A DNA stretch of 64,000 nt. Origin: Rostrohypoxylon terebratum. Taxonomy: Eukaryota > Ascomycota > Sordariomycetes > Xylariales > Hypoxylaceae. The notes below the pieces were generated by a model. That model saw nothing but the letters and a program-made list of their open reading frames with translations, had not been told where the DNA came from and ran no database searches. Of this stretch, positions 34,937 through 46,541 are shown in pieces. The stretch spans positions 62,001 to 126,000 of the forward strand of contig MU385942.1 of NCBI GenBank assembly GCA_022497145.1. Reading direction: 5' to 3'. Position 1 is the stretch's first letter. Every line of letters starts with the position of its first letter. A program made the position numbers and the translations under genes.

Positions 34937-36850
34937 ATGGTGAGCCTCATCCTGCGCGCCGCCCCCCACCAGCTCGCCTTTGCCAGCCAATCAACCCCTC
35001 ATTTTACGTGAAGATTTGCTAACAGAATCTCTTCCAGGCCGAAACCAAGTTCGTCTCATACACTGAGAACGTGAGCACGCGATCATCCCAGAACACATGG
35101 ACACGGCGCACCGATGGCAACCAGTGCAATCAGCGGTGCGACTGTCCATATGAAGAACAATGATGCTGACTTATTCATCGTAGCTCATGAAGTACATGAA
35201 GCTCGACCAGAAGGGAAACGCCATGGCGGAGTACATCTGGATTGATGCTCATGGTCATGTTCGTTCTAAGAGCAAGGTACGTAATTTGCCTCACCACCTT
35301 ATCTTCGTCGAATCGCCTTCATTCCTGTTACATGATCCCCCATGTCACTACCCGCCGCTTGCTCAGGAATTGCCTGAAGCTTGCATACGAAGACCCTGGA
35401 TTGGTCAGACCGCCTACGACACACTCCATTCGTGGGTTCCTGTCAGCTTCAGAAGGCTTTTCTAGGCTAGCAGATCCTTGTTTCAATCTTGTCTGGTTCG
35501 CGCTCGATCGATAATAGAACCGGCTTGGTCCGAACTCGCTCACTTGGCACAATCAACAATGTCCTTCAAATCACCGAGAAAACTTTGACCCCACAGTACA
35601 GCACAATTGTCCTTTGTCAACAGCGGCCTTGCCGGTACCCGACTAGCCGTGGCGCAGGGGACAATGTGGGCAGCCGAGCTCATTACTCGTATTCAGCGCC
35701 TAGTGGCGATCAGCACCCATTAATTGATTTCGCAGTACCGAACCGTTTGTGTCTTAAAATAGATTTGCAACTACATCTGAATTTGTATTACCGAGTGCGG
35801 ATAATTGCTAACTTTGATTGCGCGTCCTTAGACCATCACCAAGATCCCTGCCGACGGCAATTTCAAGCCCGAGGACCTCCCCGTCTGGAACTTCGACGGT
35901 TCCTCTACCGACCAGGCTCCCGGCGACAACAGTGATGTCTACCTACGACCCGTTGCCGTTTACCCCGACCCTATGCGAGGTGTTCCCAACATCTTGGTTC
36001 TCGCCGAGTGCTGGAATGCCGATGGCACTCCCAACAAGTTCAACCACCGACATGAGTGCGCCAAGTTGATGGAGGCTCATGCCGAGCACCAGCCGTGGTT
36101 CGGTCTCGAGCAAGAGTACACCCTCTTCGATATGGAGGACCGCCCCTACGGTTGGCCCAAGAACGGTTTCCCTGCTCCCCAGGGCCCTTACTACTGCGGT
36201 GTTGGTGCCGGCCGAGTTATGTGCCGTGACATCGTCGATGCCCACTACAAGGCTTGCTTGTACGCCGGCATCAAGATTTCCGGAACCAACGCCGAGGTTA
36301 TGCCCGCCCAGTGGGAATTCCAGGTCGGCCCCTGCGAGGGAATTGAGATGGGTGACCAGCTTTGGATGGCCCGTTTCCTCCTTCACCGCGTCGCCGAGGA
36401 GTTTGGCGCTAAGATCTCTGTCCAGCCCAAGCCCATCCCCGGCGACTGGAACGGTGCTGGCCTCCACAGCAACTTCTCCACCAAGGAGATGCGCGTTGAG
36501 GGTGGAATGAAGGTACGATTGCACCACCTACATCTATTTGTACCAATTATGTTTTACTAATTGATAAATAGCACATCGAGGCGGCGATCAAGAAGCTAGA
36601 AGCTCGACACAAGGAGCATATTGCTGTGTACGGTGAGGGCAACGACCTACGTCTGACGGGACGACACGAGACTGGTGCCATTGACCAGTTCAGCTTCGGT
36701 ATTGCCAACCGAGGTGCCTCCATTCGTATCCCCCGAGAATGTGCCGCGAAGGGCTACGGTTACTTCGAGGACCGACGACCGGCCTCGAACGCAGACCCTT
36801 ACCAGATCACGGGCATAATTATGGAGTCAATTTTCGGCGCAGTTAACTAA
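34937..36850 (+). CDS. GLN1: Glutamine synthetase
   Basis: Eukaryotic GS-II type, converting glutamate, ammonia and ATP to glutamine; the central nitrogen-assimilation enzyme. Five exons carry coding sequence: 34937-34939 (ATG only), 35038-35070, 35184-35276, 35832-36512 and 36572-36850. They sum to 1089 nt, or 362 residues, normal for fungi. Motifs are AEYIWIDAHGHVRSKSK, VWNFDGSSTDQAPGDNSDVY, the ATP/metal region WFGLEQEYTLFD, PYYCGVGAGR, GTNAEVMPAQWEFQVGPCEG, GAGLHSNFSTKEMR, RLTGRHETGAIDQFSFGIAN, RGASIRIPRE and FEDRRPASNADPYQIT. All active-site Glu/Arg blocks are present. Codon usage is C/G-ending and strongly biased, consistent with high expression. The intron at 35277-35831 is 555 nt, long for this organism. 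GATA sites upstream suggest nitrogen control. Confidence 0.97.
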
Positions 36851-37964
36851 ACAGGAGGATACCCCATTGGTCGTAATGAATTGCTTTTATGCGGAGCCTT
36901 TGACATAGATCGGAAGTCTCTGAAGACATGAATTGATACGAATGCTTTTCGGATACTTGACCTGTCCATTTTATACAATATGAACGGTGAAATCCTAGCT
37001 GTGATCGTCACAATGTCCACGGATATATTTCTTAGACTCTTCGTGTCTGTTAATTCGTTTTTTTTAAGCACAAGGAGAAACTCAACCGGAATCGGATTAC
37101 GATATCATCATGTTCATAATGTCTGGGTTGGAAGTATCAAGTGCATGTTTTTAAACTATCAGCTGTAGGCTGCTTTCAAGGATAGAAGAACGGCATTCTG
37201 CTACCGCATGATTTTTCGAGAAGGCCAGATCCATGGATGCGCTGGTGATAATTTTAGCTTCGATTTCCAGCGGTGGCCAATTGATCAAGCACGGTTCGGG
37301 GTTTCTAGCCAATAGAATGACACGGTTACGGGATCCTATTGCCTGTTTTGTCCTCCCGCTTGCAACCTATGCCGCGGGCACCCGATAGCGTTACATGGGG
37401 AGTTCGAGCTGACGTCACACACGACTGCGCTTCTAAACGGGGAGGGATTTTGGTCATTTTCTTTTTTCTTGATACTCTTTGAAATTGAAGAGTTTTCAAT
37501 TCGATTTCCCAGTCCATACATTTGTTTATGATATTACAGAGACTTTTGAATGATCTCCTAACATTTGAATTTTTTGTTTGGCCTCAGTATGTTCATGCAA
37601 AGGATGAGCGCGGACCACATCACAGTCTAACCATAATGCCCCAGCAATGGGCATCTGGGGCCACCAGGGTTCCAAGGTTCACATCATGGCTATCACCGGG
37701 ATATCATTTTAAAAACTTTGGATCGATCGACCACATGGATCGGGAGTAATTATTAGGTAGATTCCAACGTTATTCATTTGGCTGGAAGTTAAATCCTTAT
37801 GCTTGGGCTAGTTAGACATAGGAAGTCTGGCTCTTGTTGGATCATCGACTATGCCCAAAGCTGACCCTCGATTTTACCGCATCTCCACAGTCGCGGCGTA
37901 TAGGATAGTAAGAGGTGTATCTAGCGTAGGTACCTAGGCAAGTACCTAGGGTTGACTTTATGGA

Positions 37965-38487
37965 TTAAACTAAGTGAGTGATATCATGGTTGAGGGTTCG
38001 AGCTCCTATGGTTTTATATGAGGTATCGATGCCGCCCACGTTTAACCGTATAATCACGCAATATTCTCCAGCTCTTCCAACTGAAGGTGCTCTAGGTATA
38101 CTTGGATGGCTATCAGCCTCCTCATTCGCCATCGACTTATAGGTTAAACGGTATGGTTGAGTACCTAGGACTTTCCTAGTCGTGAACTCTGTTTGAACTT
38201 CATTCGCGATACGAATGTGATGATTTAAGGGCTGCCATTGTAAACTGATGAGATGACAATAAGCACGTAGGCTAGATGGTTGGATTATTGTGCCTACGTG
38301 GAATTGGAATATGAGGCAATGGATGAGATAGCTCGATGCGTTTGTTCCATTCCCGGACTTTTTCACCTAATTGAAGTAGCAATAGGAGAGATATAATGCT
38401 TAAAAGTGAAACCAAAACCACAGCCACGGTAAGGTGAAATGGCACAAGTAAAGGTCGGTCTTCTCCAATAGCTTGCAGTGCTGACAT
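37965..38487 (-). CDS. Possible small single-pass membrane protein (doubtful)
   Basis: Two minus-strand frames can be joined by one GT-AG intron (38366-38189, donor LQLG|gtgaaa, acceptor ttcaaacag). The result is a 114-residue protein with exons 38487-38367 and 38188-37965. The first exon encodes a polar start then a strong membrane span (FHLTVAVVLVSLLSIISLLL); the second is soluble with no recognised motif. Supporting points are consistent phase and a clean hydrophobic segment. Against it are no known family, a weak donor and AT-rich surroundings. It could be chance. Confidence 0.22.
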
Positions 38488-39843
38488 GCTGGAAGAGATG
38501 GCAGTGGATTGCTTAAATTTACTGTTTGACTTGAAGTGAAGTTTCGAAGGCGATGTGTTTTTGGTAGAGGTTATAATGAAGGGAAAGAGTATTGGAATTC
38601 AAGCTTCCACGAAAGGACTATACCTTATAAATACCAAGTCCGAGTAACTACCTACGTACTTACGAAGTACATGTTGAATACGTCAAAGGATGTCACCCGC
38701 TCATAGCAACACGACCGCCTGAGATCGGTGGCAAAATGCAAACTCGAACCGGTGGTTCTCTATTGGATAATTCTTCTATATTTCCCAGCTTATACTGCAG
38801 CCACAAACACCTCTAAAGACCCAGAAAGATCCTGCATTTGATGACATGCAAGGATATCGTTTAAGGAGGACTTGTTGCTCCAACCAGAGCCTGTCAATTG
38901 ATGGAAGCTGTTTGAAAGTATGATATCGGGACGTATAAAGATGTACAGTTGTAAGGGTTCAATAAAATCGTAGTACAGTAATCTCTACGGAGTATCCGCG
39001 TTCCGATCAAGTCGAAACGAGGCTACGTTCAACTCACTGCTGAATTAACCATTCATAGATAAGGAGTTTTTCCTTAGCCATTGAGTTTAGGGCTTAGAAG
39101 GAGCAAAGTTCACAAGAGTAGGTAAGAATGAAGTAATTCTAACTAAGACCTAGAAGGGCGAGCCCCCCAGAGTAGCTATGTACGTCTGATAATCTCATGT
39201 CATATGAGAATTAATACTAAGAGAACTTCCGCTAAAATATGACTTTGATAGGCATGTAATACTTTAGTGTGGGCGTGACTCGCTCTTGTGCCTTGCAAGT
39301 GAAAACTTGGCACCTCATATCCTATCGGCGAATGTACATTACATAAAGCGGCAAATGCCAAAAGATACACTGCGATATGGGTCAGAGTATAGACCTACGT
39401 TAGTGGCATAACTCCCCGAAACCCTTGGCATAAAGTGATGTAGCCTTGATCGTGCATGACTTCAGAAGTTAATATATATTAACCCCTTATGGTGAAACAA
39501 GAGTTCTTGATACGCCCTTGATCACTCCTCATACTCCTCGCAGCCAGGATCATAGGTATGTATCTATTAAGTAGTATAGGTAAATTTAATACCAGGGAAA
39601 TAAGTTCGATTTTAATCAGTTTTATCAAGTGTTAAACGCGATGGGGAGGCAAAGAAACATGGGGTGATCTATGAACTATGAAATCATGAATGTCTGAACT
39701 ACATTTTGAAAATGATTTGGATATAATATAAATGATATTAGCTTGCAAAGGCAAAAGAATATACTTTAACTTAAGGTTATTAGCAAATTAATATTAATCT
39801 GGGGATACTTCCACGCTATTTGAATTATATCGCGATTAGTTGA

Positions 39844-39885
39844 GGGTTAGGATTGGATCTCTTGACCCTAACCCTAACCCCAACC
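39844..39885. repeat. Interstitial telomere-like repeats in inverted arrangement
   Basis: GGGTTAGG at 39844-39851 faces CCCTAACCCTAACCCCAACC at 39866-39885, separated by 14 nt. The motif is the TTAGGG telomere repeat of filamentous fungi, oriented towards each other. The tract is short and degenerate at its end. Confidence 0.75.
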
Positions 39886-40954
39886 TTGAACTTTGATTAC
39901 GTGATTGGCTTATAAAGTTGCCATGTCAGCCAAATCAATGTGAAGAATACGTACATCTTTTCAGCATAGTAGATCAGTCATCAATCTCAGGCTTAGTAAA
40001 AGCCCCCCGAGAGAAACGAGACTTGGTAGGATGGAAATTTCAAGAACAACATCCGTGGGGCCAAGATCTTTGATTAGTCTGCGAAGTAATCGTAGCCAGA
40101 TTGTGAGGATTGCCGAAACTTTCATGCATGTAGAGATCGGCTCTATAAACGGAGGGATTCGTTTAAGATGCACCATCTACTATCTTCTCGACTGTTAGTC
40201 TGGCGAGCGTACAAGAGTAAGCTGGCGATGAGAGTAATGGACTGATCACGACGTGATCATTTACAAGATTTAACACAGCGATTATGGATACACATGAGCT
40301 CATACACGAAACTGCTAAAGTTGTTCAATGTTTCAAGCTAAACAGGTAGATATACCGATAGGCATTACAGCATAAATAACTAATATGGAGAAAGGTATTT
40401 GTTGTCTTCCAATGTTGTGAAAATGAATGGGCTTCAGTGTTGAGTGAACACATGGTCGTCCAGGTTAATTATTTCAGATGGACTGAAAAGCGAATAGAAA
40501 TACTTAAGGGTTTCTACAAGCCACAATCTCTAGAAGTCGCATTAAAAGTCTGCATAATGGATTTGTGAAGAGTTGATGCTACTTACTTCCATATAGTCAG
40601 ATTGAGGCAGCGATTTGCTAGCGAGGGTGACATCAACTGCTGTATGTTCCTAGTTCAGTCTTGGTACCACTTACGATGGAAATTAACTTCTCCCAGCCCA
40701 GTTCCTACCACATGGGGTTGACAATAACACGATACACGATGACAACGCTTTCGATGGTTTCTGGTCTGAGGGTGTAGAGGGGATCTTTGGCTGTGGTGGG
40801 TCCTAGGGGTAAACAGGTACGAGTGATAGAGCGAGTTAACATGAATCGACTTATACTCCGGTCGCTTTACCATTTCTTCATCAAAGGGTCGAAGATTTCG
40901 TAGCTACCTACCTAGTAGGGAAGATTAGGTAAAACATGTGTAACATCATTCCAG

Positions 40955-40993
40955 CCCTAACCCCAACCCCAACTTTAGCTTCAACCCTAAACC
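40955..40993. repeat. Degenerate telomere-like CCCTAA/CCCCAA tract
   Basis: CCCTAACCCCAACCCCAAC, then a diverged spacer and CCCTAAACCC. It is similar to the tract 1.1 kb to the left. Confidence 0.6.
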
Positions 40994-41696
40994 CGAGAGC
41001 ATCACGAACCCTATCCCTCACTCCTTCCTATGTTTTAGTTAGGAGGTACGGTATATGACATATCGTCAAATACCTCCCGTAGCATTGGGTTCATTATTCC
41101 TGACATTAGACGCCTTTCATGATATGATACGAGCATCACAACTGCAAGGGGGAGTTTAGGGACCGGTATAGATTCACATACCAAGTACCTATCGTTTCCA
41201 TCATGTATTATATGTCTAGGTACCTAATATATGAGAAAGGTCGTAAGTAAGTATCGGTAAATCTTTGTGATATTCAAAACTTCGGGATTGGAAGTTGGTT
41301 AAATGTGATCAGCGATCTCAAACTCTGTTTTTAACATAAGAAAGACGAGAATAAAATATCTCCTTTTAGCTATTATTGTTCCTTGCCGAAATGTCTAACC
41401 TGAGAGCCTTGCGATAATCTACCACAATGCTCAGCCGACTACCCGTTTTTGCCGAAGATTATCTCAAGAAGCTTGATTGGATACCTTAGAGTATCATAGG
41501 TTAGATGCATTAATCAGCTACGTTGGTCGATGGCTTCTTTTCATCTGCTCTGGTATTGTGATATTTGTAAGGGGTTAGAAATTCAATGAAGGCTCTCGTT
41601 CTAATCAAGCTAGAATTAACAATATGAGGTGACGAGACTATGCAAGGTATGATAAATTGGGAGGAATTTCAAATACTCTTGGGTGGCTTCATCTCG

Positions 41697-42039
41697 TAGC
41701 CTGTCACACGGGGAATGGATGCCAAGATACAGTTGGCAGCCAGATCGCATACAGGTCAGGCAGGAATCCTGCAAAGAGGTTATCATCACTTATTATTGGA
41801 AGCTGTTGATCAGATGAACAAGATTGAACCAAACCCAACACACTCGTATTCGGGTGATGGGCGTTTAGCATATATATTGTACTTAGAAACGTACCAGACT
41901 GCACTCATGATCTCAGGCATAAATAGGTCAAGAAGATTCCCACTCTGAGGAGGAGAGGAATCAAGGACCTTAGCACCCTTGAGAATTATTATTGAATTGA
42001 TACCACATCCAAGCCATACATAGCCCTTGTCACATAGCC
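41697..42039 (+). mobile_element. Solo LTR, copy 1 (333 bp plus 5-bp target duplication)
   Basis: The element spans 41702-42034, begins TGTCACACGG and ends CCTTGTCACA. This is the TG...CA rule of LTRs. It is flanked by TAGCC on both sides (41697-41701 and 42035-42039), a perfect 5-bp target-site duplication. A second copy lies inverted at 62094-62423. No internal retrotransposon coding region lies beside either copy, so each is a solo LTR left by recombination. The open frame across it (41715-41948) is not a gene. Confidence 0.9.
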
Positions 42040-42945
42040 TTCCTTAGCAATGCCCAACGTCATGAGAACACGACACACAAGGCTTTAACATATTAAACTG
42101 ATAACTACTACGAATTATGGAGATACTTGGACCAAAGTATCTTCTGCCCTTCGGCTCTAGCAACAATCTATTTTTTTTTGTTTTAGAGTAATTACTTTGT
42201 CTCGTAAACTTATTCATGTTTGATTGTGTCTGGTGTTTCATATTCACATAGGAATCGAGAGGCGATTAAGTCACATTTTCGCCGTCATCATGCAAACCAA
42301 TGGGTTGAGGGTCTTTTCTAGGTACCTTTTTACCCTTAAATTTCGATACGGCCCTTCTCTTTTGATCGTAGCCTGCTGGTCCAGTCATATTCACCCGGAC
42401 AAGCGGCTGACAGCTGGATGTCTAGGCATTGACATCGCACTAATAAGAACTCTCGTGGCCGAATAGCTAGATAAGTCAACTCGCATATTCACGGGTATGC
42501 AAGATGATGCGGATCACTATAGGCGCCCGCAGCACATGTGCTCGCCAATGTGCAGACGAGGGTGATAGGCAGCAGACGCCAAGGGATTTTTGCCGGGGAA
42601 TAAACAGCCTTGCAGCACTGATGGGGAAAAGGCGGAGGATCCTAGCCCACGTTGTAATTAAACCGGTAAAATACACCTAGCAATAGGAATAGGAGATGAT
42701 TCACCTACAGGGAAGACTCTATACAACTTCGCCCCCTAATCAGGGTTAGGTTTTCCACTCCCGCGGTAAACAATATGTAGAAAATAGAATTTATCTGTTG
42801 ACGTTGGGCGGCAGTTCGTTACCATGCATGGAATTCCAAATCTTGGTCGGACTGGATTTTTACTTATAGGGGTCGTGTGGACATTGGGGTTGCGTGCCTT
42901 GCCTTGCTTTTGCCAAACTCCATCGCCAATAAACTCACCGTCAAG
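42040..42945. other. Upstream region of the DUF1996 gene
   Basis: About 900 bp between the LTR and the DUF1996 start. A frame extending the coding region upstream to 42877 is open but would bury the signal peptide, so it is treated as leader. Nothing else is seen. Confidence 0.55.
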
Positions 42946-44147
42946 ATGAAGTCGTTCCCAGTAGTTCTCGCGCTCGTTGCGCAGGCCCAAGCAGGCCTTC
43001 GATTCGCTTGCTCTACCTTGACCATTCAACGTCTGGACCCCGTTGTCGAGTCAGGCAAAACTCCCTCGGCGCATCTTCACCACATCGTCGGTGGAAATGC
43101 CTTCAACGCCAGCATGACCGGCGACGTCGGTGAGCGGGGTACTTGCACCACCTGCGAGATGTCGGAGGACTTCTCCAACTACTGGACGGCCGTGCTATAC
43201 TTCAAGCATCCGACCAATGGCTCCTACCACCGTGTCCCCGTCAAGGCCAACGCCGCTCTCGCCCCCGGCACCACCGGAGGAATGACCATCTACTACACCC
43301 AGCACGACTTCACAACAGATGACCTAAAGAACCAATACATTACGGCATTCCCGCCAGGATTCCGTATGACCGTGGGCAGCCCGACCACGGAGACTTTGGA
43401 CCAGGCCAAGGGCCACATTGGTCTGCGATACAACTGCCTGCAGAGCCTCCTCAACCGAGGACCTGAGATGGTTGACTTCCCCACCACTCCTTGTCCTGCT
43501 GGTATCTTCACCGTCCACCACTTCCCCGCGTCGGTAACCCCCTTTTCTAGCTTTCGGATTTGAGCGGGTATGTATTGACAATGATTAGATGCTGGGACGG
43601 CAAGAACCTTGACAGCCCCGACCACCAGTCGCACATGTACAACACCATCAAGTACGACGGCTTCACGAACGCTCCCCCGTGCCCGGCCTCCCACCCGTAA
43701 GTTCAACGCCTCACATGATCTCGAGAGAACTGTTGAAATGGTATTTCGTTACTAACTGTGATGGTGAAGTGTTCGCATGCCCCAAGTCACATACGAGACC
43801 GTCTGGGACACGACCAAGTTCAACAGCATGTGGCCGTCAGGAACCCCCAACCCGTTCGTGTGGTCGTTCGAGGGCAGCAGCGGCTACGGCACCCACGCCG
43901 ACTACATGTTCGGCTGGAAGGGCGACTCGCTCCAGCGCGCGATGAACAAGTCCGAGTGCTTCTACGACGGCTGCGGCTCCATCACCAAGCAGGCCATGTC
44001 GACCGCCAACAAGTGCACCGTCAAGGACTTCGTCGGCGAGGAGACCGATGGATGTACGTTTTGACCTATCTTGCCGTGACTTCTTGGTAGTAAATTAGAG
44101 ACTAACTTGTCGCAGGGCTCGACCATCTCCCCGGTATGGAAATGTAA
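42946..44147 (+). CDS. DUF1996 secreted fungal protein
   Basis: Four exons (42946-43529, 43589-43696, 43770-44053 and 44116-44147) sum to 1008 nt, or 335 residues. The start at 42946 gives a signal peptide (MKSFPVVLALVAQAQAGLRF). The mature part begins with the DUF1996 hallmark RLDPVVESGKTPSAHLHHIV, then GGNAFNAS. Later landmarks are CTTCEMSEDFSNYWTAVLYF, GGMTIYYTQHDF, the CWDGKNLDSPDHQSHMYNT block across the first junction, and HADYMFGWKGDSLQRAMN. The conserved ending has NKCTVKDFVGEETDGWLDHL. The first donor must be GC|gtcggt (phase 2) to keep frame; the nearby TCG|gtaacc looks stronger but breaks it. The family is extracellular or wall-associated with no established enzymatic activity; conserved His/Asp residues hint at metal or glycan contact. 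Confidence 0.9.
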
Positions 44148-45163
44148 AGTGGTTTAGACGAGAGAGGCTTCCGTTCTTTGATCTTAAGGGGGCGTTGTGT
44201 ATGGGTTACACCAATCCATAGCACGTAGATGAATAGAGGTGATTTCTATTAGACCAAATCATCCAATCTTCGTGAAATCCAAGGCTTGCGTAACATCCCT
44301 GATCATGAACTTGCATCTTTGGGATCTAGTAGAGAAAGAACTTCGCTCGGTGGATTGCTGTAGGAATGTTCATATGCGCCCCTTTCGCATTTATGACTAA
44401 TACACCATTGAAATATTATGTAAGCTGGGCATAGATTTCGATTGTATTAAATGTAGGTACAGACAGTGGACACTGAATTAGAGAAGCTGAAGATGAGTTG
44501 CTGAGTAACAGATAGATGAATTTTTGCATTCCGAAGAAGTTGTAAAGGATATCCTATCGAATTTATGTGATATAACGACGGTGATTGCGTTGTAGAAGAC
44601 AGATGTTGGATTAAGAAATTAAGATTCAGGGGGCTGATTTCAAAAATGTAGGCGAATCACGTGAAAGCACTCTTGTAATGATTACATAAGAAGAACTTAC
44701 GTAATGTTTCAGATTTTATGTTTGATGCATTAATGTAGTTATGCATAGTGGCTGTGCTAAATGGATGGATCTCGTATTTGGCCGCGTTTCCTTTTGACCA
44801 AGCCACGAAATTGTATTGACCAGAATCATATTCATGGCTAAGTCTAACTACGACATCAACTACCCGCGCAAATTCCCAGGACCAATATTTGCCTAGGGAC
44901 ATATCGAGAATTCAAGATCAACAATCTGGCTTTGCGCGTTGCATGCCCAAGGTCCGTTGCTGAGGGTCCGACGCGATAGCGACAAGTCGTCGGTGTCACC
45001 AGTCACAAGTGTAAGCGGCTCCTTTCGTCCCGGTCGCCCCGAGTCCCCTGTTTAGCCAGCGACACAGATGAGGGCCCAGTCCTGACCATTCAAATCGCAG
45101 TTCTCCCTTCTCCCACGACCTTTCAAAGCTTTCGTATAATAAATACGAAATCACATATACAAG
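44148..45163. other. Intergenic upstream of CDC50/LEM3
   Basis: AT-rich near 44148-44700. A minus-strand 81-codon frame at 44902-44657 has no recognised family. The segment near 45000-45163 is the CDC50 promoter and leader. No gene is supported. Confidence 0.55.
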
Positions 45164-46541
45164 ATGGACGATACCTCGCCACCCGAAAGCATCGACCAGT
45201 CGAAAGAGAAGAAGAAGAGCAGAAAGCCCGCGAACACAGCGTTTCGCCAACAACGTTTGAAAGCATGGCAACCCATTCTTACTCCCAAAACCGTCATCCC
45301 ACTCTTCTTCGTCATAGGCATCATATGCGCACCCGTCGGCGGGTTGTTGATCTACGCTAGCTCTACAGTACGTTATGTCCTTGTTTCTGCTTTCTTTTAT
45401 GATTATAGCTGACGATGTGTTGTCTTGAAGGTCAAGGAACTGCGAATCGATTACACAAACTGTTTCCGCGATGCGCCCGAAACCGACTTTGCCTTGATGG
45501 ACGACAGCCTGGTTTTCCCGTCGTTCAAAACCAATAACACCATCAATGCTATGTGGCAGCGTACCTCTCCGATTAATTACACCTATGGCACCTACACGGT
45601 TCAGAACCTCACGAAATGCACTCTTCAGTTCGAGATACCCGAAGAGATGTCCCCACCTGTGCTACTCTACTACCGCCTCGAAAACTTCTACCAGAACCAC
45701 CGTCGCTATGTTCAGTCCTTCTTTGACAAGCAGCTTGCAGGAAACGATGTCTCGATTAGCGATGTGGATGGATCTAACTGCCAACCTCTAGCTACCGTCA
45801 ACACGTCTAGCGCGAATGCGAAAGCCTATTACCCTTGTGGTCTCATTGCTAACTCTGTGTTCAACGACACCATTATGAGCCCCGTCTTCTTGAACCCGCC
45901 GACTTCCAGTGGCAATATTACCTACGAGATGAAGAATACCTCGATCGCTTGGGAATCTGACAAGGACCTTTACAAACCGAGAGTGAGCACCAGCTTGGAC
46001 AACATCCTCCCGCCCCCTAACTGGCAGATTCGATATCCCAACGGCGTTTACTCCACTGAGAACCCCCCTCCAAACTTGCATGAGGATGAACACTTTATCG
46101 TCTGGATGCGGACAGCAGGTCTGCCGACCTTCAGCAAACTCTGGGGACGCAACGACACAAGCCCTATGCAAATAGGCACTTACTCTTTGGAGATCATCGA
46201 CAGTATGTGACGTCTTCCCTTTTTTTAAAGAGCAAACTTACTAATATACTTCGACAGATTTCCGAACAGATCAATACCAGGGCAAGAAAAGCATCGTCAT
46301 TACCACCCTATCCGTTATGGGTGGCAAGAACAACTTCTTAGGAATCCTCTGGCTTGTCGTCGGTGGCTTCTGCATCGCCCTCGCCCTGCTCTTCCTCATC
46401 ACGAACCTCATCAAGCCCCGTAAGCTCGGCGACCACACCTATCTCTCTTGGAACAACGCACCCTCATCCGCCGCCGCGAAAGGCAAAGGCAAGGCGTCCG
46501 GCCCCACCATCGGTATGGCGAGCGGTCGCGATTTGTCGTAG
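45164..46541 (+). CDS. CDC50: CDC50/LEM3 family, phospholipid flippase beta subunit
   Basis: Three exons (45164-45367, 45431-46202 and 46258-46541) give 419 residues. CDC50/Lem3 proteins pair with P4-ATPases to move aminophospholipids to the cytosolic leaflet at Golgi, endosome or plasma membrane. Visible features are NTAFRQQRLKAWQPILTPKT (the conserved cytosolic entry), TM1 (VIPLFFVIGIICAPVGGLLI), and an extracellular domain with many N-glycosylation sites and Cys pairs. These include RIDYTNC, YYRLENFYQNHRRYVQSFFD, CQPLATVN, YPCGLIANSVFNDTI and the TM2-proximal FRTDQYQGKKSIVITT. TM2 follows (FLGILWLVVGGFCIALALLF), then LIKPRKLGDHTYLSWN, the family's C-terminal motif. Which paralogue (CDC50 or LEM3) is not decided. 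Confidence 0.94.

Larger units (their letters stand above)
36851..41696. other. Gene-poor AT-rich region
   Basis: Apart from a doubtful small gene at 38487-37965, nothing coding is supported. The segment is AT-rich with many stop codons in all frames. It contains telomere-like tracts at 39844-39885 and 40955-40993, and palindromic GTACCTAGG motifs at about 37929-37950. It ends at the target-site duplication of the solo LTR. Confidence 0.6.

Noticed and set aside
35943..36527. 194-codon minus-strand frame and 143-codon plus-strand frame over glutamine synthetase
   Set aside because: Shadows of the strongly biased glutamine synthetase exon.
37988..38012. GGTTCGAGCTCC, resembling a tRNA B-box
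   Set aside because: The flanking bases do not form a five-pair T stem and no A-box or acceptor stem is at the right distance.
38728..38748. CCGGTTCGAGTTTGC on the minus strand, resembling a T-loop
   Set aside because: No cloverleaf could be drawn around it.
41715..41948. 77-codon frame conserved at 62177-62443, which could look like a duplicated gene
   Set aside because: It lies wholly inside the two solo LTR copies; conservation reflects the repeat, not coding constraint.
42877..42945. Upstream in-frame extension of the DUF1996 gene
   Set aside because: It would place 23 residues before a clear signal peptide; the ATG at 42946 gives a normal secreted start.
43534..43588. Stronger-looking donor TCG|gtaacc for DUF1996 intron 1
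   Set aside because: It shifts the frame, whereas GC|gtcggt joins to the conserved CWDGKNLDSPDHQSH block and closes the total length at 1008 nt.
44657..44902. 81-codon minus-strand frame upstream of CDC50
   Set aside because: No known motif and no splice partners; placed in a promoter region.
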